From NCBI GenBank assembly GCA_017541445.1, contig JAFXZC010000013.1, positions 1 to 62,082 of the forward strand: a stretch of DNA of 62,082 nt, given 5' to 3'. Below, in pieces: positions 45,993-58,800 of this stretch (its first letter is position 1; the number at the start of each line of letters is the position of its first letter). The notes beneath the pieces were generated by a model. It was not told the DNA's origin, searched no databases, and saw only the letters and a list, made by a program, of their open reading frames with translations. The position numbers and the translations under genes are program-made. The DNA comes from Bacilli bacterium. Its GTDB lineage: Bacteria > Bacillota_I > Bacilli_A > RF39 > UBA660.

Positions 45993-47175
45993 TTACAATT
46001 TTTTTAGTATCTTTAACTATTTCTTTCTTATTATTTTTCTTTAATTTACTTTGAACATCATCTTTAATAGCTTCATATATACATGCAAATATAGGAACAG
46101 CAAATATCATACCCCATACTCCAAATAAACCACCAAATAATATAATAGAGAATAGTACCCAAAAACTCTTCATACCAATCTTATCACCTATTAATTTAGG
46201 ACCTAATATATTACCATCAAATTGTTGTATTAAAAGTATTAAAATAATAAATTCAAATGCTTTAGTAGGATTTATCATTAATAATAATATTGTACATGGA
46301 ACAGCACCAATAAAAGGACCAAAGAATGGAATAATATTAGTAATACCAATAACAAATGCAATTAATAAATAATAAGGGAATTTAAATATAACTAAAAATA
46401 CAAAAGTAATAATACCTATTATTAAAGAATCTAATAATTTAGCAACCATAAATCCGCCAAATACTTTATATAAATCTTTAGCTATTTTAATAATTTTATT
46501 GTATATTTTTTTAGGACAATATACTTTTAACATATTATTTATACCTTTACCATATACTTCTTTATCATATATTAAATATACAGAAATAATAATACTAATA
46601 ATAAAATTAATAAACCATTTAATAACACCACTAATACCAGCAGCTAAATTATTAATAATAATATCTATATTAGGAACAACTATCTTTCTAATAATACTAT
46701 TAATATCAGAAACATATTCTTCTATAAAAGTAGGAGTAATATTATATCTCTCACATAAATCAAATAACCATTTAGAGAATCTATCTAAATAAGAAGGAAA
46801 ATTATTAATCATAATAGTAATACTATTTAATAAATTAGGTACTAAAAATCTTAAAAATAAAACAATTAATAATATAAAAGTAACATAAGTACATATAATA
46901 CCTAATATTCTACCTAATCTATTTTTCTTTTTAATTTTATTATTTCTATTAAATAATATCTCTAATTTAGAAATAATAGGATTAAAGAAAAAAGCAAATA
47001 TAATACCAACAATAACAGGCATTAAAATAGTTATTATTTTAGAAATAAATTTAATAACAACATTAATATTAGATATTAAAAAATAAATTAATATACTAGA
47101 AACAATAGCTAAAAAAACAGCAATAAATATTTTATAATATTCATTATTATTTTTCTTATTACTAAATATATTCAT
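45973..47175 (-). CDS. AI-2E family transporter
   Basis: The 400-residue polytopic protein matches the YdiK/PerM/TqsA family. N-terminal helices (IIFAFFFNPIISKLE), a long periplasmic-type segment, and C-terminal LIGDKIGMKSFWVLFSIILF and GLFGVWGMIFAVPIFACIYE are diagnostic. Members export autoinducer-2 or act as Na+/H+ antiporters; the substrate here is unknown. AAGGGGG precedes the start. A truncated, mutated copy lies at 59621-60388. Confidence 0.9.
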   Translation of the reverse strand: MNIFSNKKNNNEYYKIFIAVFLAIVSSILIYFLISNINVVIKFISKIITILMPVIVGIIFAFFFNPIISKLEILFNRNNKIKKKNRLGRILGIICTYVTFILLIVLFLRFLVPNLLNSITIMINNFPSYLDRFSKWLFDLCERYNITPTFIEEYVSDINSIIRKIVVPNIDIIINNLAAGISGVIKWFINFIISIIISVYLIYDKEVYGKGINNMLKVYCPKKIYNKIIKIAKDLYKVFGGFMVAKLLDSLIIGIITFVFLVIFKFPYYLLIAFVIGITNIIPFFGPFIGAVPCTILLLMINPTKAFEFIILILLIQQFDGNILGPKLIGDKIGMKSFWVLFSIILFGGLFGVWGMIFAVPIFACIYEAIKDDVQSKLKKNNKKEIVKDTKKIVNKKRTA

Positions 47176-47233
47176 AACATACCCCCTTAGTTAATTAACT
47201 ATTATAACATAATGTATAAATATATATAAAATA

Positions 47234-47797
47234 TTATAATTTATCTGGAATTAACTTATCTAAATAATCCATTAATTGTTCTTTAGAATAAGTATCTTTA
47301 TTACTAATCCAATCTATACCAATAGATACAATAGCACCTAAATAGAATTTAGAAATAATTTCTATTGGAATATCAGATTCAATAAAATCATTCTCTCTAA
47401 GTCTATTAATAATATCTCTATTACCAACATCAATAAATAAATCTATTAAAGTACCATTCTTATCATTAGCTAGAATAGAAGCATAAGTATCTCTATTTTC
47501 ATCAATATGAATAATAAATATTTTTATTAATTTCATATAATATTTTTTAGAAATAACTTTTTCTTCATTCCTTTCAAATTCTTTTTCTAAATTATTCTTT
47601 AAATCATCAATTATAGCAATTAATAAATCTAATTTATCATCATAATGAGCATAAAAAGTAGATCTATTTACTAAAGCTTCATTACAAATATCAGATACTT
47701 TAATCTTTTCAAAAGATTCTTTTTTCATTAAATTAATTAATGCTTCAAATAATATTTTTTTAGTTTTAATTACACGTAAATCATTCTTATTTTCCAT
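47234..47797 (-). CDS. TetR/AcrR-family transcriptional regulator
   Basis: MENKNDLRVIKTKKIL is chosen as start. The HTH is typical: LFEALINLMKKESFEKIKVS, DICNEALVNRSTFYAHYDDK. The ligand domain of ~110 residues follows (TetR C-terminal 33-like by length). It diverges from the giant MMPL gene, which it probably represses, relieving repression when a ligand binds. Confidence 0.9.
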   Translation of the reverse strand: MENKNDLRVIKTKKILFEALINLMKKESFEKIKVSDICNEALVNRSTFYAHYDDKLDLLIAIIDDLKNNLEKEFERNEEKVISKKYYMKLIKIFIIHIDENRDTYASILANDKNGTLIDLFIDVGNRDIINRLRENDFIESDIPIEIISKFYLGAIVSIGIDWISNKDTYSKEQLMDYLDKLIPDKL

Positions 47798-47908
47798 AAA
47801 ATCCCTTTTTCTAATAAAATGTATTTTACTACTTATCCAACAAAAATACAAATAACAAACAAAAAATATAATAAATATACATATATATTACTATTTTTAG
47901 ATAAATAA

Positions 47909-47948
47909 GCAACACTATTTGATAATTGTTGTTTACTTTATATATAAT
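47909..47948 (+). promoter_or_regulatory. Promoter and possible TetR operator of the MMPL gene
   Basis: TTGATA (47919-47924), 18 bases, TATAAT (47943-47948). CAACA (47910-47914) and TGTTG (47927-47931) form a short inverted repeat spanning the -35 box, a plausible but weak operator. Confidence 0.45.
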
Positions 47949-47981
47949 AAGTAATAAAATCTCCTAACGGAGTGATGAGAT

Positions 47982-50900
47982 ATGCGTAAGATAACTGACA
48001 TGATAGTAAAGGGAAGATATTTCTTTTTATCTATATTTATAATAGGAGCAATTCTAAGTTTATATTTATCAACTAAAGTAAATATAAATGATGACATAAT
48101 GAAATATTTACCAAAGAATTCAGAAACTAAAATAGGTAAAGACATTATGGATAAAGAATTTTCTAAACAAGATACTTCTACTTTAAATGTAATGTTTAAA
48201 AATTTAACAGAAAAAGAAAAAGAAGAAACATTAAATAAATTAGAAAAAGTAGATGGAGTAAGTTCTATCACATATGAAAATAATTCTAATTATAATAAAG
48301 ATAACTATACATTATATATTGTAAATGTTAATGATTATGCAGATTCAAAAACATCTACCAAAGTATATGAATATATAAAAGATAACTTTAAAACATCAGG
48401 TATGAGTGGAACAATATATGATGAAAATAAACCTATATTAAAACTATGGGTAGTAATATTAGCAATAGCTTGTTCTATGATAATATTAACAATACTAAGT
48501 GATTCATATTTAGAACCATGGTTATATTTAATATCAATAGGAATAGCAGTATTTATTAATAAAGGAACAAATATAATGTTTGAAAGTGTATCTTCTATTA
48601 CAAATTCAATAGTAGCAATATTACAATTAGCATTATCTATGGATTATTCAATAATGTTATCAAATAGATATAAACAAGAAAAACAACATTATAAAAATAA
48701 AATAGATGCTATGAAAGAAGCATTATATCATTCATTTTCAGCAATATCTAGTAGTTCATTGACAACTATAGTAGGATTACTAGCATTAGTATTTATGAGT
48801 TTTACAATAGGAAAAGACTTGGGCTATGTACTAGCTAAAGGAGTATTATTAAGCTTATTAAGTATCTTCTTCTGCTTACCAGCATTACTATTAATATTTG
48901 ATAATCTAATAGAAAAAACACATAAAAAAACACCTAAGTTTAATTTAAATAAATTAGGTAGTATTGTCTATAAAATAAGATATATACAAGCAATAGCAAT
49001 TATTATATTATTCTTATCTGCATATTTATTAAAAGGAAATATAAATATACTATATACAGGATCAGAACAAGATAAAGTAGGTAAAATATTCCCAGCTACT
49101 AATCAAATAGCAATAGTATATGCAAATGAGTATGAAGATTTAATTAGTTCAATATGTAAAGATTTAGAAACTGATAAAGAAATAGATCAAGTCTTATGTT
49201 ATTCCAATACAATAAATGAAAAATTAGCATATGATGAATTAAATAATAAATTTAAAGAATTAGGTCAAAATACAGAAATAGATGAATATTTATTAAAAAT
49301 AATCTACTATAATTATTATAATAAAGATAATAATACTAAAATGACTATAAATGAATTTATATCATTTATAAAGTCAGATATATATCAAAATAATAATTTT
49401 AATAATAAAATAGATAATCAAACTAAAAACAATATAGAATTATTAACTAAATTTACTACAAAAGAAGAAATAAATAAAAAAAGAACAATTAAAGAATTAT
49501 CTAATATATTAGGAATAAATGAAAATGATGCTACTAAAATATTAATATATTACAATTCTAAAAATACTAATATAGAATTAACTATTAAAGACTTTATAAA
49601 TTTCATACTTAATGATGTATCAAAAGATAAAGAATATGCATCATATATTAGTCCAAATAGCTTAATAAAATTACAACAATTACAAAAATTTACCAATACA
49701 AATATTATTAATAAAAAAATGAATTCTGAAGAATTATCTAATATATTTGGTATAGATAAAAATCTAATAGAACAATTATTATTGTTTTATAGAACAACGA
49801 CTAATAGTAAAACAACATTAACACTAAATGAATTTGCAACATTTACTTTAAATATTTCAAATAATGAACAATATAAAAATCTATTTGATGAAAATATAAT
49901 TAATTCATTAAAATTATTACAAACTATTAGTAATGAATCAATTACTAATCAAGAATTAGATATACCAACTATGCTTAATTATTTAAATAAATTGGGTATT
50001 AATATAGATCAAGACACATTAACATCCTTATATATTTACTATACAGGATATAATACTAATACAACATTAACACTAAATGAATTTGCTAATTTATCTATTA
50101 ATTTATCAAACAATGAACAATATAAAGAATTCTTTAATGAAGAAAGTATTAATTTATTACAAAATATTATAAACTTAAATAAATATTATAATACTCCATT
50201 ACCAAATACTAATCTTTATGAAATGTTTAAAATAGATTCAGAAAATACTACAAAATTCAATTATATTATAACAGGTGACCCTAATGGTACATATACAATG
50301 GCACCATTAGAATTCGTAACAACAATACTAAATAATGAAACAATAGTATCTAATTTAAATGAAAATAATATTAGTTTATTAAAACAATCACAATATATAA
50401 TGACAAATACAAATACGAAGTACAATAATAATGATTTAAGCACAATATTAAAACAAGATACTAATACTATAAAATTTATATATGGAATATATGATTATCA
50501 AAATAATCAATTAAAAAATATATCTATAAAAAATATAATTAACTTTATTTATAATAATCAAAATAATAATTTATTATCAAATTATATAAATAATAATATA
50601 GATAAATTAAAACAAGCATATTTAATAATTAATAATCAACAAACAAAATATAATTATGAAAATATTAGTACAATAACAAATACCAATATAGAAACTAATA
50701 GAATGATATACGGACTATATGATTATAATAAAGAAGAAACAAAACTTACTCCAATAGAATTAACTAATCATATATTAAACAATATAAATAATGAATTATT
50801 AAAAGATAAAATTAATAAAACACAAATAACAGAATTAAATATAATAAAAGAAGTAATGAATAGTACAATAAATAATAAAAAATATAATTCATTAAATTTA

Positions 50901-52070
50901 AGTAAATTATTAAATATAGATCAAGAAAAAATAAAACTAATATATAGTTTATATAATATAAAATATATAAATAAAAATGAAAAAATATCATTATATAATT
51001 ATGTAAATTTTATAACAAATAATATAATGAATAATAAAGAATATTCAAATAAATTTGATAATACAAAGAGACAAAAACTTAATACAATAAAACAAATAAT
51101 GAATAATTCATTAAATAATATACCATATACATCAAATGAAACATATCTAACATTAAGTACATTAAGTGATGATATGGAACAAACATTAATTGAATTAACA
51201 TATATGTATTATGGTAGCAAAAAAGAATATAATGAATCATGGAAAATGACTATAGAAGAATTAGTTAATTACTTAAATAATAATATATTAACAGATAATA
51301 GATTTGATAACTTTATCGATAATAATAAAAAAGAAATGATTATATCAGCACAAGATACAATTAATAAATCAAAAAAATTATTAGTATCACCTAAATATTC
51401 TAGAATAGTATTAAATACTAAATATCCATTTGAAGAACAAGAAACATATGATTTTATAAAACAACTAGATAATCAAATAGGTGATAAAAAAGATATATAT
51501 ATAGTAGGTAATTCTCCTATGGCTGTAGAAATGAGTAAATCATTTAATAGTGAAATAAATAGAATTACAATTATAACAATGCTATTTATATTTATAGTAG
51601 TAGCATTTACTTTTAAAGATTTAATAATACCTATAGTATTAGTATTAATAATTCAAACAGCAGTATATTCTACAATGAGTGTAATATCACTTACTGGAGG
51701 AACAGTATACTTTATTGCTTTATTAATAGTACAAGCAATATTAATGGGAGCAACAATAGATTATGCGATAGTATATACGGAATATTATCGAGAATCTAGA
51801 TTAAAATTAGGAATAAAAGATTCAATAATTAACGCATATAATGGATCAATTAATACAATAATTAGTTCATCAACAATATTAATAATAGTAACATTAATAG
51901 TAGCAGGATTTTCTTCAGCAATAGCAGCTAAAATATGTGAAACAATTTCACAAGGAACCCTTGCATCAACTTTATTAATATTATTGGTATTACCAGGAAT
52001 ATTAGCTGCAATGGATAAATTTATTTGTAGAAAAAACTATTATAAAGAAAAAAAACAAAACTCGAAGTAA
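47982..52070 (+). CDS. Giant MMPL/RND-family transporter with nine internal repeats
   Basis: The 1362-residue protein has the two-half MMPL plan. Helix 1 (about 11-31) and a short outer domain come first. Then the first sterol-sensing-like helix bundle (about 155-355, with ALSMDYSIMLSNRYKQE) and a second bundle near the C-terminus (about 1190-1350, with MGATIDYAIVYTEYYRE). The conserved SMDYS and TIDYA Asp-Tyr pairs are the proton-relay residues. Between the bundles, about residues 450-1120, are nine repeats of ~80 residues. Each begins like TLTLNEFANLSINLSNNEQY and ends like ELSNIFGIDKNLIEQLLLFY. Such inserts are much longer than in typical MMPL proteins. It diverges from a TetR gene, as exporters of lipids or drugs often do. 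Confidence 0.9.
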   Translation: MRKITDMIVKGRYFFLSIFIIGAILSLYLSTKVNINDDIMKYLPKNSETKIGKDIMDKEFSKQDTSTLNVMFKNLTEKEKEETLNKLEKVDGVSSITYENNSNYNKDNYTLYIVNVNDYADSKTSTKVYEYIKDNFKTSGMSGTIYDENKPILKLWVVILAIACSMIILTILSDSYLEPWLYLISIGIAVFINKGTNIMFESVSSITNSIVAILQLALSMDYSIMLSNRYKQEKQHYKNKIDAMKEALYHSFSAISSSSLTTIVGLLALVFMSFTIGKDLGYVLAKGVLLSLLSIFFCLPALLLIFDNLIEKTHKKTPKFNLNKLGSIVYKIRYIQAIAIIILFLSAYLLKGNINILYTGSEQDKVGKIFPATNQIAIVYANEYEDLISSICKDLETDKEIDQVLCYSNTINEKLAYDELNNKFKELGQNTEIDEYLLKIIYYNYYNKDNNTKMTINEFISFIKSDIYQNNNFNNKIDNQTKNNIELLTKFTTKEEINKKRTIKELSNILGINENDATKILIYYNSKNTNIELTIKDFINFILNDVSKDKEYASYISPNSLIKLQQLQKFTNTNIINKKMNSEELSNIFGIDKNLIEQLLLFYRTTTNSKTTLTLNEFATFTLNISNNEQYKNLFDENIINSLKLLQTISNESITNQELDIPTMLNYLNKLGINIDQDTLTSLYIYYTGYNTNTTLTLNEFANLSINLSNNEQYKEFFNEESINLLQNIINLNKYYNTPLPNTNLYEMFKIDSENTTKFNYIITGDPNGTYTMAPLEFVTTILNNETIVSNLNENNISLLKQSQYIMTNTNTKYNNNDLSTILKQDTNTIKFIYGIYDYQNNQLKNISIKNIINFIYNNQNNNLLSNYINNNIDKLKQAYLIINNQQTKYNYENISTITNTNIETNRMIYGLYDYNKEETKLTPIELTNHILNNINNELLKDKINKTQITELNIIKEVMNSTINNKKYNSLNLSKLLNIDQEKIKLIYSLYNIKYINKNEKISLYNYVNFITNNIMNNKEYSNKFDNTKRQKLNTIKQIMNNSLNNIPYTSNETYLTLSTLSDDMEQTLIELTYMYYGSKKEYNESWKMTIEELVNYLNNNILTDNRFDNFIDNNKKEMIISAQDTINKSKKLLVSPKYSRIVLNTKYPFEEQETYDFIKQLDNQIGDKKDIYIVGNSPMAVEMSKSFNSEINRITIITMLFIFIVVAFTFKDLIIPIVLVLIIQTAVYSTMSVISLTGGTVYFIALLIVQAILMGATIDYAIVYTEYYRESRLKLGIKDSIINAYNGSINTIISSSTILIIVTLIVAGFSSAIAAKICETISQGTLASTLLILLVLPGILAAMDKFICRKNYYKEKKQNSK

Positions 52071-52082
52071 TTCGAGTTTTTA
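52057..52082 (+). terminator. Terminator after the MMPL gene
   Basis: AAAACTCGAA pairs with TTCGAGTTTT around GTAA; it includes the stop codon. Confidence 0.85.
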
Positions 52083-52262
52083 TATTCAAATAAATTTAAT
52101 TAAAATACTAAGAACTCAGTTTTTAATCTTAAAGATTCTCCTTTAACCATAATATTTAAGAAAAGTAATGATTTATAAAAAAACACTATGTTATAATTAA
52201 ATTGCGAATATATATTATTTCTTAATCTAAATAACATTATAGTAAAGAAAGAGGGAATGAAA

Positions 52263-52874
52263 ATGAATAATAGTTATGAAGATTACCTAACAGTTACAAA
52301 TGATGGACTTGATATTGATGCAAATAATATTGAGGCAAATTGTATTACTTCACACAATAATACATTTGCTATGGATAGCTCAGGAAATTTAACATGTAAT
52401 AGTATTACAACATCAACACCAATAAGTACTTTAACATTTAATGATGTATATCCAGTTGGATCAATATATCTAAGCGTAAATGATGTTAATCCAGGAACAT
52501 TATTTACAGGCACTTGGGAAAAAATCACAGATAAATTTTTAATCGGTGCAGGAACTAGTTATTCTTTAGGACAAACAGGTGGAGCAGCGAATCACACCCA
52601 TACAACTCCAGACCATTCACATGGAGCAGGAAATCTATATGCAGCAATTAATTTTGATGCAAGTTATATGATAAACCATTATGAAACAAATTTGGGTTCA
52701 TGGGCACCTAATGCAAGAAAATCAGTCAGTGGTTCAAGTCTAAATTTTTATAATACACAAAGTGAAGGAACTAATGTATATGGAGCAACAGCAACTGGCG
52801 GGGCAAGTAACACGGGAAGTTCTTCAAACATACCTCCATATATTGCAGTAAATATATGGAAAAGAATTAGTTAG
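52263..52874 (+). CDS. Phage tail-tip/collar-like protein next to Rhs
   Basis: The 203-residue protein ends in a domain typical of phage baseplate/tail-fibre tips (Gp10 C-terminal or collar type): DVYPVGSIYLSVNDVNPGTL, then GTWEKITDKFLIGAG, LGQTGGAANHTHTTPDHSHG and NIPPYIAVNIWKRIS. The His-x-His motifs bind metal in such trimeric fibres. The N-terminal ~60 residues are Asn/Thr-rich. No other phage genes are near. It ends 11 bases before the Rhs gene, so the two are co-expressed and it may help deliver or display the Rhs protein. The second ATG is chosen because GAGGG is too close to the first. Confidence 0.8.
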   Translation: MNNSYEDYLTVTNDGLDIDANNIEANCITSHNNTFAMDSSGNLTCNSITTSTPISTLTFNDVYPVGSIYLSVNDVNPGTLFTGTWEKITDKFLIGAGTSYSLGQTGGAANHTHTTPDHSHGAGNLYAAINFDASYMINHYETNLGSWAPNARKSVSGSSLNFYNTQSEGTNVYGATATGGASNTGSSSNIPPYIAVNIWKRIS

Positions 52875-52885
52875 GAGTCTTATCT

Positions 52886-55800
52886 ATGAGAATAGAATTA
52901 AAAAATCATAGAACTTCTAATAGTAAACAATACTTAAATGATAACAAAACTATTTCTGTCGAACTTTTCAAAGAAAATATTCATTATTTAAATAACAATC
53001 AATACGAAGAAATAGATAATTCATTAGTTGATAAAGCAAATCAGTTAGAAAATAAATCTAATTCATTTAAAGTTATTATTGATAAAAAAACAAAAATTAT
53101 AAATATAAGTAAAGATAATAGTTATATAAATATCTATCCAAAAACAGATAATGATATCAAGATAGAATATGAAGAATCAAAAGAAAAACGCCTAGTAGAA
53201 AAGTTTTCGTTTAAAAATGTATATACTAATTGCGATATTAATTATGAAATTCATCCAAATCAATTAAAAGAATTATTAATAATTAATAAAAAAATAGAAC
53301 AAGAAGAACTTCGTTATATTATAAATACTAATTTAGATATAGAGTTGACTAAGAACAATACAATTGAATTTAAAAAGAATAAAAAAGTAGCATTTGAGAT
53401 GGAAAAACCATATATGATTGACGCAAATAATATAGTCAATGAAAGTATTATATATTCAATTGATAAAAATGATAAAGAATATGAATTAATTATATCTTTG
53501 GATAGTAAATGGCTTAACAAAAAAGATAGAAAGTATCCAGTAATAATAGATCCAACAATAACAGATAGAGAAAGTACTACAAATGTAATAGATACTTTCA
53601 TATTTAATGGAGATACAAATACAACAACATATAATCTAAACTATTTAAAAGTAGGATACGAAAATAACATACCATATAGAACTCTATTAAAATTTGATTT
53701 ACCAACAATACCATCTAGTTATAAATTAGTAAATGCTTTTTTAAGTTTATATGCAATAGCAGATGCATATGCACCATTAATTCCTAGTGAACAAAAAATG
53801 TCAATTCATAGAATTACAGAATCGTGGACCGAATCAGGTGCGAAATGGTCTAATATGAATGATAAATATAGTACAGAAATAGAAGATTATAACAACTATA
53901 TTAGAAATAATACAACATACTCATATGATTATGTAGAAAACATATGGGATATAACAAGGATAGTAAAAGATTGGTATAATGATAAATACGCTAATTATGG
54001 AATACTTTTAAAACAACAAAAAGAAGAACTTGTAACAGGTGAAACACCAGCATTTTATGTTTCTAAAGATGCAAATATTACAGCGCTAAAACCTGTTATT
54101 GAATTGGTATATAAAAATTATAATGGATTAGAAAATTATCTTTCTTATACAACACAAAACCATCATTTTGGGACATCTAGTATTTCAAATTATACAGGTA
54201 ATTTAACAACTATTTTTGAAGTTGCAAACACTATTGGAGGAGAATTACCAGCATCACTATCACTTGTTTATAATACATATGACATAATGCTTAATAACAA
54301 TTATGGATATGGATTAGGCATAAAGCCAAATCTTCTTCAAACAATAAAAACAACAACTTTAGAAAATACACCGCTTGAATATCTAGATGAAGATGGAACG
54401 AAGCATTATTTTTATTTAAACAATGACGATAATAAATATCATGATGAAGATGGTTTAGACTTAACAATAGAACTATCTAATAATAACTATATATTAGAAG
54501 ATAAAAATGGAAATAAATCAATATTTGTAAATCATAGCAACACATATTATTTAGAGGAAATAAAAAACACAAATAATAAATCAATAATGATAACATATGA
54601 TTCAAATAATAGAATAACAAAAGTAACTGACTCTACTTTAAATGAAATAAATATAACATACAATACAAGTACAATAGAATTTGCTATCCCATATAAAACA
54701 ACTACAATAACACTTACAAACAATTTAATAACAAGTATATCATGTCTTGGATTTACAGAAACCATTTCTTATACAAATGATAATTTATTAGAATATATAA
54801 CTAATCCTGATGGAACATATTTAAAATATGAATATATCAACAATTTAATTAATAAAGTATCTAAAATAACAGAATATTCAAGAAACAATACTGAAGGTAA
54901 TTATTTATTATTTACATATAATCAAACAGATACAAAGGTGGAAGATAGAAAAGGTTTTGTTAATACATATTTATTTAATGATAATGGAAATGTAATAGGA
55001 ATTACCAATCTCGATAATACAAATAATTTATCTAATGCTTATGGAAAATCATATTCATTTGGATCTTTAAATAATAATGTTAATAAATTAATTAATGATA
55101 AATCTTTAGTTAAATATGTTAATAATTATATAAATGATTCATCATTTGAATTAGAACAAGACACCTTCACTTATTCTTCAGCAGTCACAAAATCTTATGT
55201 TAGTGACGCCAGAAGTGGTGCCAAAGCAATAAAATTTACAATAAATTCATCACTTGGTACACCAACTATTAATAATACATTTAATAATATTACATTAGAT
55301 AATAATTATTTTACATATAGTACATATATTAAAGGTAACGGAAGTATTAACTTAAAATTAACTGACGGTTCAACATCAATTAATAAAACATTTAACTTGA
55401 CAAGTGAATATCAAAGAATTAGTCTAACAAAAAAATTTAATAACCCAAATGTTACATCGTTAACAATAAAACTTTCTAATATTACATCTACCGAAATAAT
55501 AATAGATGATATGCAATTAGAAAAAAGTGACGTAGCTAATTATTATAATTTAATAGATAATAGCAATTTTAATAATGGTACAACAGATTGGTCAATTACG
55601 AATGTTAATACTACAACATCTATTGAATCTGTTGATTCAAATACAAATGCTTTAAAAATACATAGTAATCCATATGGTGGTTGTGATGTTATTAAAGAAT
55701 TCAATATAAGTGGACATGCAGGAGATACATTCAATTTATCTTTTTGGTACAAAAATAATGGAATCCCAGCAACAGGATTTCAAATGTCAATGGCTCCTTC

Positions 55801-58800
55801 AATGTATGCAGTATTATTTTTCTATTATGGGGATACTGAACAAGGAACAGGAATACCTGCGAAAAAATTAAACATTGGCAACGACAATTGGCAATTCTTT
55901 TCAGAAAATTTTTCGCCAACAGAGGATTATTATAAATTAGAATTAAGAATAGTAAGTGATGAAAACGCCAATGATAGTTGGTTTACTAATTTCTCACTAT
56001 TTAAAGATTTAGAAAGTTATTCATTTACATATGATGAAAAAGGAAATTTAGTTTCTGCAGTAGATTTAAATAAAGAGCAAAATACAATGGATTATGATAA
56101 GAATAATCAATTATTAAACAATTTAACACCATTAGGAGCTAATTATACTTATGAGTATGATAATAATGTTAAAAATAAATTAGTTAGATCTATATCGCCA
56201 ACAGGAATAACTAATGAAATAAATTATGATTCAAATGGTAATCCTATTAAAATTAGAATAAATAATAGAAAGATTTTAGATACTATAACATCAGGTAATT
56301 CATACTATATTAGATCTAAAGGAACTAATAGATATATTGATATTAATCCTGATAAATCATTAAAAACAGTACCCGATGAATGTTCTCACGATAAATTTAA
56401 TATTATATTATTACCTAATAACCAATTAAAGATGCAAAATACATTACTAAATAGTTATTATATAAAAGAGATTAATAATTCGTTACAAATAAATTATGGT
56501 GATAATAATAATACTTTTGAATTAATAGAAAATAATAATAAATCATATTCATTTAGATCAACTGTTTCAAATAAAGTAATAACAATAAACAGCAATACAT
56601 TTACTTTATCTTTAGATACATATGAAGAAGATAATGAATATCAGGAATTTTATTTGGAAGATCCAACAAAAAAATTATTTATAGATAGTTATGCTACTTA
56701 TACTAGCGATGGAAGATTTATAAATACTATAACAAATGAATTAGGGTATACAATAACTTATATTATTAATACAACTAATGGTTTAATTAGTTCAATAACC
56801 GATCCAAATAATACTATGACAAGTTATACTTATGATAATAAATTAAGAGTTACTAATATTAGTAAGGATAATCATAGTGTATCTTATACTTATGATAATA
56901 ATAACAATTTATCGAATATAGTTCATGGTACTAAGAATTATCAGTTTGTATATGATGATTTTAATAATCCATTACAAGTAAAAATTAATAATACAACTTT
57001 AGTAAGTAATACTTATGAACAATATAATGGTAATATAACTAAAACAACATATGGAAATAATAATGAGGTTAGCTATACATATGATGAACATGATAGAATA
57101 AAAACAATTGTGAAATCAAATGATACATATAAAAATTATTATGATAATTTAGGTAGAATATCTAAAATATCATCTACAAATAATAAATATGAATTTGAAT
57201 ATGATTTTGCTAAAAGAATAAGTAAATATAATCATAATAATTATAATTCTACATATGAGTATAATAAAGAAAACAATATAATAGAAAAAGTAGAAAAATA
57301 TAATAATATATCACATGAATATGATTATATTTATAATTCAGAATCAGCTATTACTAATATTTATTTAGATAGTACGAATATAGAATATACATATGATTAT
57401 TTAGGAAGACTTACAAATACTAAAATGAATAATACTTATAATATGTCTTATGATTATATAACTACTGGTAGAAGAACAAGTACTATTATTAATAAGGTAA
57501 ATGATAATAATGATATCTATACTTATGAATATGATTCATTAGGTAGTATAACTAAAAAATATTTAAATAATAATATTACTAATGAATATACATATGATAT
57601 ATATAATCAATTAATGGAAGAAAAAGATCATATTAATGATTTAAAAAATACTTATACATATGATAATTATGGAAATATATTAACTATCAGTAAATATAAT
57701 TTAACTAATAATACTTTAATTAGTAATGATACTTATACATATAATAATAGTAATTGGAGTGATTTATTAACTAATTATAATAATACTTCTATTACTTATG
57801 ATAATATAGGTAATCCATTAACTATAGGTAATAAAACATTAACATGGATGAATGGTAGAGAACTTGCTACTTATAGTGATGGAACTAATAATATATCATT
57901 TAAGTATAATGAGAGAGGTATTAGAACTTCTAAGATAGTAAATAATATAGAAACTAAATATTATTTAGAAGGTAAAAATATAATATTTGAAGATAGAAAT
58001 GGAACAGTATTATATTATATTCGAAATGGAGAAGAATTATTAGGATTTATATATAATAACAATACATATTATTATCATAAAAATATATTTGGAGATATTA
58101 TAGGTATATTTGATAATAACTATAATGAAATAGTTAAATATACATATGATAGTTGGGGCAATATATTAAATATTATTGATACAAGTAATATTAATTTATC
58201 TACTATTAATCCATATAGATATAGATCATATTATTATGATAATGAAACAAATCTATATTATTTAAATTCTAGATATTATAATCCATTATGGAAAAGATTT
58301 ATAAATGTTGACAATCGTTTATCACCAACCGGTCAATTAGTAGAGCATAATTTATTTCTTTATTCAAATAACAACCCTATAAAATATATCGATAGTAAAG
58401 GAGAATCTATTTTATTCTTTTTAGTGGTTGGAGGCATTGGATTTGGATTAGGATACTATGCAGTGAAAAATACATATAATAAATCACAGGAAGCCCAAAA
58501 AGAAATTAACAAAGTTCAGGAAATTAATTCCAAAAAAATTAAAAATATGTGCTTAACACCAAATATTCAATTTAGTGAAGCATTAAAAAATAATTCACAA
58601 GCAGTTAAAGAAAAGATAGGCGATTTGGAGCTGCCAAACAAACTTCTAGAATTTAGAACGCTAGTTGGAGATAATGGAATATATAATTTAAAAAACAAGG
58701 AAGAATGGAAAGGCAAGACAATATATTATGATAATATGTGGATGACAGCAGAAGATGCAGGGAATTACCATTATGGGTATATAGGCCGCGCAGCAAATAT

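Noticed and set aside
49330..51340. CRISPR array or tandem DNA repeat
   Set aside because: The ~240-base periodicity is a protein repeat inside an open gene; DNA copies are divergent and have no spacers.
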